A DNA stretch of 64,000 bases from Lingula anatina. Lineage: Eukaryota; Brachiopoda; Lingulata; Lingulida; Lingulidae. Of the stretch, positions 23,622 through 37,300 are shown piece after piece (the stretch's first letter is position 1; each line of letters opens with the position of its first letter). The position numbers and the translations under genes were made by a program. A model generated the notes under the pieces. It did no database searches and was not told where the DNA came from. It saw only the letters and a list, made by a program, of their open reading frames with translations. The DNA lies in contig NW_019773626.1 of NCBI RefSeq assembly GCF_001039355.2, forward strand, positions 99,855 to 163,854, in the 5' to 3' direction.

Positions 23622-26071
23622 TCAGTGCGGAACTAGCAATCTCAACCCAGCAAAGAGGGCAGCACTGATGCCACCGCTAACTGGCAGTGTCACAATCCAT
23701 GCCAAAAAAATGTTACGGAAAAGTTTCCAGTCCACGTTCGCTCTTGATCGGAACCTCCCGACACTTACGATGGATCCCACTTTACAATGCGTGGTGCTGA
23801 CAGGAATGCCGATATTGGATGCAACGAGGACAGTGAGGGCGGAGCCAATCTCAATACAAAAACCACTGAAATAAAAAAGGAGGCAATCTTACCCTTCACA
23901 TTATGTGTACAAGGTGCTAACTCCCAGTCAATGGAAAATTTAAATTACCAATTTTATTTTTTTTTATACGTAATGTCTTTATTATTTATTATTTAGTAAT
24001 ATTTGCAAGCAGCACAGACAAGCTTAGCAGATCTGCACATGTATTCAGGTAGGCACTGCATTTAATCTTTTAACATTTTGCAAACAGATGCCATTTCTGG
24101 CAAAGTTTCTACAAGGTCTGGACTTGAGTTTTTAACCACCATAAATACACTGTACTGCACCAATGCACAATTTCTGAAATGAAATCATTAATCTACGCAC
24201 AAGCTTTTGCTGAAATTATCTTAATTCACTTATTAGTTTATTTAAAAACTTACTTTCTAAAATTTTGAACTAAAAGGCATTATCCCACATCTTTCTATCT
24301 CTGACACACACATGCACGCGCACACATCCACGCATGCACACACACATCCCCACTCTGACATACTCATGGTCTTGACGCCCATCAATCATTACCTTGAGGG
24401 CGTGATCTTGGTAAGGTCCTCCCCCATAGTCTTAATGACACGCCTCCCCCAGACAAACAGGCCAATAGAAATGCCTACTCCACCATAGAGGAGGATCCAA
24501 ATGGGCGTGGCAGACTTCTGCTGGGCACTCCCTTCCAGACCAATGATCCACAGAGCAACCAGGGGACCTATTGCATTGCTGTAATAAAAAGATAATAATC
24601 AAGGGGTGGTGAAACAAAGGGTAATGACTAGATCTTTCAGTGGGCAAACATGATTTATCTTTCAGAAACTTTATTAAGGAATCACAAAAAAATTATGTTT
24701 TTACGACCACCACTGCCATAGACACCAATGGTCAACGTAGTCTTAAAGTTACTGAAATAAAAAAAAAATTATGGAGTGGTAGCAACAAAACTGAAAAGCC
24801 GGCTACCCCATAGTTTTTTCTAAACAGTAAAAGCACCCCAATAGGCCCCATAGGCCCCATTCCCATTGAAACTATCAGTCTGTGTAGGTCCATCCAATTC
24901 CGCGAGGACTCAAGCTGAAATGTGATGTTTCGCCCTGTCATCAGAGGGCCTCATTAATTTTTTTCCATTGTAATATAAGAGATGCTACAGCAAATCTTTT
25001 TCAATACAAAAAGAACAGTTCATGTACACTGACTTTATTTCGTAATTCACTAGCTTAAAGAGCTTATTTTATTTATTTATTTATTTTTTTTTTTTTTTTG
25101 GGGGGGGGGGCAAGGGGGGCTAGAAATGATTTATTCCGGCTGCCCGACTTCATTGAGTAATTACCCTAAATAAATCATACCTGACATCGTTACCACCGTG
25201 AGCAAAAGATCCAAAAATAGCTGTCAAAATTTGCAGCCATGAAAACAGTTTAACAGATTCTGGACTGTCCTTTATAGACTCTCGCTCCTTCTTCTGGGCC
25301 TGAAATGAAAAGATGAAAATCATAGAGTCAGAGAGAAAAGTGGGCTTTAAAAAAAAAAAATCTTAAAATTGCTACCAGCAGATTTAAATGCATGTGTATA
25401 AATACTGTGTTACATTTAAGGGGAATTTGTTCATCTGTAATATCAAAAATATGTACAATAATCTGTTATTTTATTTTTTTTTTTTTTCAAGACTCAATTT
25501 TTGGGGAATTTTCTGCAAAATGTAACTCCTTATGATGTTCAGATTTCAAAACCATCAGTTTGGGGAAATTTCCATTCTTGAAAATTTAGTCATAGTTGAA
25601 AATTTTGTCAGAAGACCATTCTATGCCAACGCAATTCTTTTCACATTGAAAATGCTGTCAAACTTGAAAATTAGCCTCTTAATAATTTTGAAAAATTTGT
25701 CACCTAATATGGCCATGTTAGGTTCACAGACTTAAAAATATTTATCAATTTTTAAGTGATGAAATTTTCAAGTTTTAAACATATCTTTTTTCTTTTTATT
25801 TTTCATTAACTCCTACCTCCAAGTCCTGACTGCTAGCTGGAGAATATTCCATGTTGCTGCTGTCAGAGATATCTAGCTTCACTGTTCCATTTGTGACTAA
25901 AAGAAACCAAAATTTAAAATCTTGACAAACAGATACTTATTACATCACTTTTTTTACTATGTTTGTTATCTCCCACCAACTACTTTGGGCTTATTAAGAA
26001 AAACAGCAACAAAATGATATGCAATAACCCCTTTCTTATTTCAATCTTAATTTGGGAAACATCATAGCAAA

Positions 26072-26102
<31 letters not shown>

Positions 26103-26853
26103 GATAGATAGATAGAAAAATAGATATAGCCAGGCCCAAAAGATGATCAACAATATATTGTATCAGTATCAATGCCAATGTGACCTATTTACATGTACAT
26201 ACCTTTGGGTGGTGTGGTCTTTCCTGGTCCAAACTCCTGTGTCAGTAATGTCTTGAAGGACTTCATTGATGGTGAGGGGGTAACGTCCTGATGACCAAAA
26301 AAATAAAAAATAAATAAAAAATAAAAACATGTCCTCATATTTCTTAAATAAACTACCCCTAAATCCCAAGTGTGATGAACAAACCATTTTGTAAATTCAT
26401 CACAGAAAACTGACAAGAGACAATGGAATAATTTACTGGGCAGACAATTCCTGTTTATAATAACTTTTGTTATTGATTTATAAGCATTTCACTGAAAATC
26501 AATAAGGCAAAATATTACAGGCATCTTATATTGGATGGCAGAATACCAAGAAAACTTGACAGACAGACAGACAAACTTCTAAGTCTGGGTTTTGAAATCA
26601 AAATCATAACCAATCCTCTGAATAAATACTTGGATAAGAATTTGAGTATGTTTATAATGACATACCTGAACGCGCTTCACTGTGGGGACAAGTTTTTCTT
26701 TTTCCTTCTCCTCGTCTTCTTTCACCAGGTGTGTCAGTAACTGGGCACCACTCTTCACTGAAATGGTTCAAACGTTAAATTATTGAGACAGCAAGACAGA
26801 GAGAATGAAAGAGAAATGGGGGGAGGTAGAACAAAAACTAGATTTGCTCTTTA

Positions 26854-26889
<36 letters not shown>

Positions 26890-29800
26890 AATCATTTTAT
26901 TCAAAAAAGAAAACAAGGCAGCAACGCTGTCAATTGTATAGACATTACACAAAAAATACCCATGACACTGCACAAAATGGTTTTCTGTTCTTTGTCAATT
27001 TGTATTCAATTTACAAAATGTTTAACAGCATAACTACCACCACATATATTAAATTTATTATTAAAATTCTTCTAAGTTTATGATATCAAGTAGAAAACTG
27101 TCTGTAGGTCCATCAAAGTATATTTATGAAAAGTGGTTGTGGCGGAGCTGTGATGGAGATATGAGCAAATATTTATGAAAAGTGGTTGTGGCAGAGCTGT
27201 GATGGAGATATCAGCAAATATTTATGAAAAGTGGTTGTGGCAGAGCTGTGATGGAGATATCAGCAAATATTTATGAAAAGTGGTTGTGGTGGAGCTGTGA
27301 TGGAGATATCAGCAAATATTTATGAAAAGTGGTTGTGGCAGAGCTGTGATGGAGATGTCAGCAAATATTTATGAAAAGTGGTTGTGGCGGAGCTGTAATG
27401 GAGATATGAGCAAATATTTATGAAAAGTGATTGTGGCAGAGCTGTGATGGAGATGTCAGCAAATATTTATGAAAAGTGGTTGTGGCGGAGCTGTGATGGA
27501 GATGTCAAAAAACATTGTAAGAGGTTGCAAACTGTGATAGAGCAACATGAAGATATGACACTTGTAAATTCATAAGTGTGATATCCCACTCATTCATATT
27601 TGTTTGAAATTTGCAGTGTTTTGAAAGAAAAAAATTAATCTTTCTATTAAAATATTTTAATTGTTTGCATGTTACAGAAAGTAAACTGAATTTCTAAAAT
27701 CAAAAAGTTCAAATATGTAATGCTTACCTGATCCGTTCTCAGTTGGTTTTTCAGGCATAATAATGGGATTTTCCATTGATTCTGTGTAAGACGGCCTTCT
27801 TGAACTGTCAGCTGAAAATAAATAAATAAATAAGTTAAATACATTAATTAACAAATAAATATATTATTTCATACAGTGATTCCATAAATTCTTTTGCTTG
27901 TGACAGACATTTCATTGAGATTAAAAGTATACTATATACATATGAAAATGACCCAAAGGTCATATTTTTATGTCTATAAATATCCTGCAAAGCTATTTAT
28001 CTTTCATAATTCTTAAATACTTCAATAAGGTATTGTTTTGAGCCATGTTCATATAGCCATGTTTACCCTAATATAAAACTATTTCACTAAATAGATATAT
28101 TTTGTGTCTAGTGGACAAAAAGTTTTGGTCTAAAAGTTGAAAGCAGTTCTCAGGTACAATTATTTTGTGCAGCTGGCTATAGGTCTGAAGTCCACCACTC
28201 TGCTGGCACTTTTCTAAATTTATCCTTATTCAAAAAATTATCCGTATTCAAAAAAATCAAGAAAATGCTAGTACTGAGCTTCACATGGGTGGTCGTAAAG
28301 GGGGAGGGGGTAGGTAGGTCAACCATGAATGATTCTCCGACTGCAGACGTGACATCCATGTGAACGAGACAAAAATAAAACTGAGACTAAAATCAAGAAA
28401 AGACAGAACAAGCAGGGAATACATTACTACAGGTCACTTGACTCTGGAAGTAGAGAAACTTATTCAGCCAAAATAAAAAAAAAAGTGGACTTATTCGGCC
28501 AAAGTAAGGAATTCACAAGAGCTGCATAAAGAATCAAGTTGCAGGAAATTCACCTGGTATCATTTCGACCAATTAATTTATTCTTTGTAGCAAGATGGGA
28601 CTAGCAGGAGGACCTGGCTTAAAGTTTAGATACATGGTTAATCAATGATATCCTATCCCAAGTTTTTTCACCAAATGGGATCTTCAAGAAAACAGCCATT
28701 TTTGTTTTTATTTATTTATTTATTTATTTTAATTTATTTTTTTATTTATTTATTTTTTTATTTATTTATTTATTTATTATTATTATTTTTTTTTTTTGCT
28801 CATGACTTGACCTGTCTCTGGACTAGGATTAAATATCTTTGTGCATGCATTTGTAATAAAAATATTCATTCATGATTCTCAATATCTCAATTTCTCAATA
28901 TTATTTACATTTATTTCAGGTGTTTTACTATTCTTAAGGTCTATTTTGGGAAAGATAAGCAGATATATATGCAGGATGTGTAGACAGATAATACCTCCTT
29001 GTAACAAAAAACATACAGTAAACATTTAAATGTCTAAATTTACTCGAAAACTCGAAAACATCACGACTTTAAAACTGTTTCAATTCTAAACAAGGCTTTC
29101 AATGCAAATTCACTTTTCCCAGACAGGAAAGTAAAAAACGAGACAATGAGACAGCCGAAGCCATGCGCAGTCTGGAAAATCCAGACATAATCGGGTCACT
29201 TATCTTACAGGTGAAAGGCAGGTGTTTAGGGGTACAAAAGTTAAGATCATGTGTCTGTTCTGACGGCTCAGACAAGATCTTGGCAAACAAAAATAAACTA
29301 ATCTGTTGCTATGAGCTTACAGTAACTGTGTAAAATTCTCAAACCCCTCACTTATTCCATTATCTCACTCTTTCAAGGTTCACCATTTTCCCTCAAAATG
29401 TGCCTTCTAACTGACAAAAAAACAACTGATTTTTCATAGCTTTAGAATAAGATTATAAGTTTTTTTTTTTTTAATATGAGCACATATACATGTAATTTGC
29501 ACTGTGGAGATTCATAAACACATTTCATTGGAATTCAATTAGTAGTTACAGTATGCATTAACTCTACTAGGGGCAAATGGACACTGACTTTTAAATAAAT
29601 AAATATGTAAACACATGACAAGGGGTGTCAACAAGACGTCCAAAGGTCTGGTAAAGGACACTCGAGACATTAAATCTATTACCTCTTCTTAAGTTCACAG
29701 CCTGATAAACCAAGACCTTAAATAACCAGACTGGGGACAGGGAATTTCCAAACATACATGTACCACACAAATGCTCTACTGATTAAAAAATATATTTTTT

Positions 29801-31298
29801 GAATTCATGAAATTTTCTCATTTATCTGTTTATATAACTTTTTTTGTAAAATCCAGCAACTTTTTAAGTCTTCAATTTCTCCAAATAAAGAAAATCCTGC
29901 AAAATTAAGAACTTTGATATCCACCTCTACTATTATAATAAAACATATTTGATTGGACAATGTGTTGTTCTATTAATATGGCACTTTAATTTCCAATATT
30001 TAATACGCAATTCGTTCTGTTGGCAATGTTGGAGAAATAGACCCCTGTGAACAAATCCTAGGAAATTCACACACAGATTTCCCAGTAATATTTTTACAGT
30101 TCATAGCTACACTACATGCCCTCCTCTAAAAACAAACACACACACACACACGCACACATTAGCACACATGCATGTATGTGCGTGTACACATAAAACACAC
30201 CTTATATTTTTATCTAATTCGTAATTACCAGAATTGCCTCCAGATCCACCTCCTATCTTGTTGACTTGACTTCCAAATGTAAACTTGACCGCTCCGTTAC
30301 ATTCTGACTTCTCTGTCGTGGCAGCGTTGTATGAAATCTCCTGTGCTGAATCTAAATAAAGGTAATTTCAAAGATTAGTTTATAGTCTCATATCCACAAT
30401 AATCAAATTCAACTGACTTACAGTAATGATTCTATCTTTGAATCAATTGGAGAAAAACTCAATCTTTGACAATTTTACATAATTCTGAAATAATTAAATA
30501 TCATATTCTGTTTTTAATTATTTGGCTTCCACTCTACAAGTGTGTTCTAATTTTCAGAGTTTATAACTAAAAACATACGGTAGTTGTAAAATACACAATT
30601 TTCCCATTTGAAAAGATTGAGTTACCATAAGTTTGTAGTTTGTGTATAAACTTAAGAAATTTATGCAATCTTGAATCATTCTGAGACTCATAAATCCTGA
30701 TTCACCCAGTGAAAAAATTGGCAGATTCATTCACGCTACTTCTTATCAATAACTTCTATTCAGGGAACTTTAAACTTTTAGTTCATCCCTCTTATTTCAA
30801 GTTTTATTTAGATCATAATTACATCTAGCAACCTATACTTGTGAGTAATATACTTAATATTTTCTTTCATTGCCATGGGACTTTGGAAGACCATTAAAAA
30901 CTCGTCTCCTAGGTTATTCCTCTTACACAAAAAATTTAACTCAAATTTGTCCCTTACACACATAAATATTTACTTAATATTTTCTTCCGTTGCCATGGCA
31001 CCATAACAACCCTCACTAGAAAGGCGCATATCAATCCCGAGCCAAAACTTAGGATAAATATCCCCCATAACGGAATCTTGTCGAAGCCCAGCACTGAAAA
31101 ATAACAAAACACCAGTAAAAACTTAAGTCATTCATTCAAATCCGTTAAAACTGCATCTTAAACCATCTTTGTTCAAAACTTGTCACAATGACAAAAATAA
31201 GTATTTATAAGCATAATCCAATCAAGCATTGAAGAAAAAGTATAAAAAGTGTATTAAGATAATTTTATTGACATTTATAAGACTCCAACTTATTAGGG

Positions 31299-31348
<50 letters not shown>

Positions 31349-34300
31349 ATAAGAATTACCATAAAAAACTTTAAAGAAATTGCCAATTCAAAATGTGTTG
31401 CTGTTTCTCTCTCACTCTCTCTCTCTTTTTTTTTTCTACAGCTCAGAGTTATAGCAGTTGAAAAAGGCATAAAATTCTAGACATTTTAACAAATTTGACA
31501 TTTATTTACTTACTTTCTGGGCCATCGTAGAAGATGGAGAAGACATTTATGACTAGAGTGCACCCATAGAATATGGGCAGAAGACGTAAACCATGCCTCA
31601 GTTGGTCCTCCTAAAATTAAATATATCAATTCCCATATTATATGTATTGTATTTTTCAACTAAGATACCATTAGCAAATTTTATTTGGATGGCTAAATTT
31701 GATTTAATTTCTTTTTAAATAACTGATTTTTCTGTTAACAAATATAAATATCCAAATATCCACTGATTGGAAAACAAAATAAACATCTGCATGCTACATG
31801 ACGTCCAGCAAAAATTTGATAAGTTAATACACCAGCCGAGCCCCTTAAAGTGTAAATTTCCTTATCTAATTGAGCACACCAATTAACATTATCCAGAAAA
31901 AAAAAAAAAAAAACGATCCAGGCTTGCAACCATTAAGTACATTAATATTAGTACAGTTTGACCCTGGTTTGCACCATTGTGTAAACTGTCCTTACCTTTC
32001 TGAGGACAAGCAGTGAGATAACCCAAAACAATCCTATAGACACAAGGCCAGACAGCACTGGGGAGATGAACCAGGAACCAACTGGAAAAGAAGAACAATG
32101 TTTTGTAATATAAGCTTTTATTAGTACATTAAGGGAAAAGGGTACGCTTTTCACTTCTTCCCTTTATTCTTTTTAGAAAAAAAAAATAAGAAGAAGAACT
32201 CCCCCATATCCCTTTATCCTCTGAAATTAATCAGCAACAATGTACATGTGTATTTAAACTAAATTCCAAAAAATGTGCAAAAAAAAAAAAAATAATAATA
32301 ATAATAATAAATAATAAACAAAAAATAAAAAAAAAAAAATTGGTACAAACCACTGGAACACAAAGACACCAAAAACCACCTCTTAACAAGAATAAGAAGT
32401 GTTCAAATACTAATTATGCTGTTGCAAGTAGTTGTTTTTCTCCCTCCTAATTACTGCTATTTAATTCACCTCCCTCTGCACAACTTCATCAATAAATCAT
32501 ACATATTGAGTTTCGATCATAAATCATCAACCATTACAGTAGCTTCACTTATGACTATACAGTGCAGAGAAAATTCATAAACATCTGTCATTTCTCCTAC
32601 AAAGTGTTCCACAAATGTGTCTATCAGACCAATAGTGGCCAGGTGGAACATTTTATGGAAAAGCTTAATTAGCACTTAACTCAATTTCATCAATTTCACT
32701 GAAAAAAATCAAGAGACTTTGATGAATACCTAGTATAAAGATAAACCAGCAACAAATATTTCAAACCTTTTCACTACTAGAGATATTCATTTTTTAAGCA
32801 TTTCAAAATATGTTGTGATTGAAAAGGATTTATTTATTGTTATTGGTTTGATTCAAAAATAAAATTTGCACTAGTGGTTAACCTACTCTCTCACACAATT
32901 TAATTAAAGCCTACCTACTCTTATAGTACATGTATCCATGAACTTTACGAACATTTGGTAAATATGAGGGAGACGGATTGGTGCACTTTAGCTAATAGGT
33001 AATACGGTACCTATAGGTAATACGGTAATAATGGAAAAATACTAAACACCTTTTTTCCAGTGATCATTTCTTTTAATTATCTATTTTAACCAAGGTTTAT
33101 ACATCTAAGACATATAAATAGGGGAAAAATCTGATAACAACTTGGAAGAAATTACCAATCATTTATTTCTTCTCTTGATCCTAAAGCACCGATTTTGTAA
33201 ATAAAATCCATCAGCTTGGTTCAGATTTGACGAGCAGTAACAGGTAGAAAAATATATGCTCCTGAATGATTAAGAAGCTGTGCACAAATGACATGAGAAC
33301 TTCTACAAATGTGTAGGAAGATGACATACAATATTCTGCAACCTGTTTTTTGTGCGTTGGAAAAAGAGTGGAAATTTAAATAAGCTGTCACGCAATCTGG
33401 CAATTGCCTTATCACATTATGACATTCTGGAATTGACTTGTTTTGTAGAATGTAACAAAAAAGGGAAGAAAGGAAAAGTTACAGCAAATGTCAGGTAATT
33501 TGATATTTATTCTCATCCTACAATTTCGAAAACTGGAAATATTTTCAAAGAAGAATTTATGTTTTGGGTGGGATGCGTCTGACAGTGGGATAGGCTGGAT
33601 AGTGGGATATGCGGGACAGTGTGAAAGGTGGGACAGGCAGGAGAGTGGGACTGTGTGATGGGACAGTTTTATATTCAGAACAGTGACAAGGAATAATGTG
33701 ATAGTCGGGACACAATGGTAAATACATATATAAGATCCCATTCCCATACCTAGATCAATCTAACACGAACGATCCATCTCCGAGGGGTTTCTCACTTTCA
33801 GCTTAAGTGGCTTAGATGTCTGGCATGCCTACTAAAGCTGCTAAACGCTAGTTAATTACCCCTAACAGCGTCAGTAGGCATGCCAGACATCAGAACCGCT
33901 TGAGCTGAAAGCAACATAGCTAAAAAGATGGGTCAATCCTGCTAGATCGATCTAGGTATGGGAATGGGGTCTAAGACAAGGTGAAGGTACAAGTAAATGT
34001 GAACTTGTGAAGGTCAGATACGCATAAATCAATTCTGACGTCATCAACAATGCAGCACACACGTGGGAAATAAATACCCGCATTCCCCTATATAAGCAAA
34101 GAATTCTCCTCCCCCTAGTTTTTGGCCCATAACCAAGTTACATACACCTGTTCCAAAAATACAGATCATCTAAAATATCATAAGCTATGTCTAGAAAAAG
34201 GTTTGAATGCATGTGAGTTGGGCAATAACATTTTCATTCTTTGGAGTTAATTCAATGGCTAGTTAGAAAACATAGCCTTGACACCCTTATTTGTACTAGT

Positions 34301-37300
34301 ACTTGAGTGACCCCCTATAATGTAAATGCTTTCCTGTCATAAGTGATCGGTTACAACCATCATGAGTGAAGTCAAAAAACTGGTCCAACGAGTAGATTAA
34401 ATTCTCATTTGTTAATCTCAAATCCAATTGAGAATTTAAAGTACTACATGACAACTAAAGCCAATTTTTTTTTCTTTTTTCAAAAACCAAACAATTTTTT
34501 AAATTTTTTCTCCTTTAATTTGCAACATGTGGTACATAAAAACTGACCTCCCTGATATAGCTATAGTGTATATGCAGCTGTTGTATGGTGTGCTTCTGCT
34601 GTGCAGACACCAGTCTGATTGCAATCAATGCACTTTGATCAATACAGGTCTAAACCATGCAAGTATATACAGTGTACTATTATATATAGTGTGAATACAG
34701 GTCTACTAATAGATTTGCTTTCAACAGCTGTCATAATGATAAATAAGCAAACGAGTGAAGGTGTAATTCGGTGGTGCTATGGGCTAATTATTGCCACTTA
34801 TTATGAGAAAATGATATCCATAAATGTTTGACTATCAAAAAGTTCTAGACAAGTATAATATATTTTTTGTGGCAAAAAATTAGAAAAAAATATTCATTAA
34901 ATACTTATTGGCCATAGCAAGAAAATAGTCAAATCAAAACATTGACAATTTTGCTTTAAAAAAGGTGAAATGTTACAATTTTTCTTTTTAGTCAAATCAG
35001 AAAATAGTGTTAAGTCAAATAATATGTCAAGCATCAAACTAAAATGTATGTTCAGTGAACCCACCACACATGCACATGTACTATGTCGGCCCGTTGTCAT
35101 GGTAATGGGCCATTAACTATAGTAACGTTGTGAAAAGAATAAGGACCAAGTGTTGAAAATTCAGAATAATGCTTTTCTTTTATTTAGATTTAAGATTTAA
35201 AAACATTTTGAGAAATGCATTGGACAAGCCCATTAATTCAGTTTACTGGGAGGATCACTTTCATTTTCAGATCTTCCTCAGCATCTAGGACTATCGCTAT
35301 TTTGCTTTAGAGAAAAATCCCATTTTAAGATTCCTGAATCAATACGCTTTATGCACCAATTCTTCATAACAGCTCAGAAGATTGCCTGAAAATTCTTATC
35401 TTTTTACAGAAAGGTCCCATCTCCGATTCACATTTGAAGGCTTATTGGAAGATTTATGAATAACTGGATCTTTCCTGCCATTGAAAGTATAAAAAACAGA
35501 CAAGTTTTGAAATATTAGATCTAATGCAGTATAATTCCATTTCAGATTTCAAACAGAAGCTTTGTGCCAAAGCCTTCTCTCTCCATAATGACATAATTAT
35601 TCTCCAATCAATAAATTGATTGCAAATTGACCAAACAATATATTGCATTAGCATACTGGTAAACAAAGGGAAGCACATAATAAGCTAGGAAAATTTTGTT
35701 TATGAAAAAGCTGCCCTTTTGGTCATGCACCTGCCTGTAAGGCTGACTTTTAAATTTATTTTTAATAATTTTTATTTTTGTCAGAGGTCATTTTTGGTTT
35801 CATTTTTCTTTCATTTTTTTTTTTTTTTTTCTTATTTGGTCATTTTTAGGTCGACAGAGCTTGACAAACAAGTTATTAAAAAAAAACTGCCTATTGCTTA
35901 TGCTTTACTGAAAAAGATCAACCCAAGTTAAATGGAAACAGCTAGGACTTCTGATCTGTTTAAGTCTCAGTGGGAAAATTAAAGATTTAGTCTGCCATTC
36001 ATGATCTGTACAGTATTGATTGGCCTGAAACACAAAATCCTAAGAGAAGAAGAGTAAGCTCTCGGCGACTCATTAAGCCACAGAAAATTAGACTTTGTAA
36101 AGAAGACATTTGAGGAAGTCTGCATGGTGAAGGGGAGGGGGGAGGGGGCACTAGTGGGCCTGATTTGATCTTAAAGTGCAATTTCAGTCTAACACTAGAC
36201 TGAACCGGTCTTAAAAATTAAGGAGGGACTCTTAATTTAGTCTTAAGACTAAAAACAAACTTAAACTGCAGTGAGTAAGACTATAATTGGTCTAAATTCT
36301 ACTGAAGTGGCAAAGCAATTATCTCCCCACACACATTCAGACCAAACTTGGACTTACTCTCCAGCCAGACAGGTGAAGATAACAATCAAGTAGAAGGCCA
36401 TTGTGTGAGTAGCAAAGGGTGGCCTCTTGGCAAGTAAGTGCTAATTGCCTAATTGATAAGGGTGATTCAGATACTGTCTCAGATAATTTCTAAAGCAAGG
36501 AAAGATTTGGTTGTGGAAGTACTAGTGCAGCATACTTTTAATGTTGTTTTGAAGGAAGTCTTCCTTTCTTTCTTTCTTTTCTCTTTCTTTGATTTTGATT
36601 TATATCTAAAGGGTGAATCAGATACTATCTCAGATAATTTCTAAAGCAGGGGAAATGTAGCATACATTGTCACAATTTTTCTTTACTATAAGGTTTTGAC
36701 ATTTAGTATTTACACAAGAACTCCAACTGTACATAGCTACAGCAGAGGAGGAGTAATTCACTTTGGAAGGCTGTCAGACTTATACAGGCATTGTGAAACA
36801 GTGTGGGTCTTGTTAGATATTTTTTTTCCCACCTCAGAATAAATTCCAGGGAAACAAAATGGTACCACTCAGTGATATTAGCAAACCCCTTGTAACAGCT
36901 ATAGATGGTGATTTTATTTGGTTTATCAATGTTTGATAAAATGTTTTTTGATCAGAAAAATCAAAGAAAGAAAAAAGAGAGAAAAACTTCCTTCACAGGC
37001 AAAAATCAAGAAATACATGTATATTGTTTTGAATATCAAATTCTAATATAAAATTCCTGTGGTATAATGTGGTTTTAAATAAAATTAAAACTGTACATTT
37101 TTATGTTAGATTGAAGTGACTTTTCAATTGTTTGTGACAAATAAAAGGTCATGTCCAATTTTAAAATAAATGTACCTTGTTTGTTTATGCTTTCAAAACT
37201 ATATTCCTAAGCTCTTATGTCAAAACATTAAAAGTATGCTGCACTAGTACTTCCACAACCAAATCTTTCCTTTTCTCTTTTTTCTTTCTTTGATTTTTCT

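Noticed and set aside
27122-27507. CRISPR-like regular array
   Set aside because: Units abut with no unique spacers and lie in a eukaryotic intron, so it is a minisatellite.
36453-36644. Identical 63-codon frames in opposite orientation (36453 plus, 37361 minus)
   Set aside because: They are identical only because they lie in the two arms of the inverted repeat. The translation is Phe/Ser-rich low complexity, with no homology sign.
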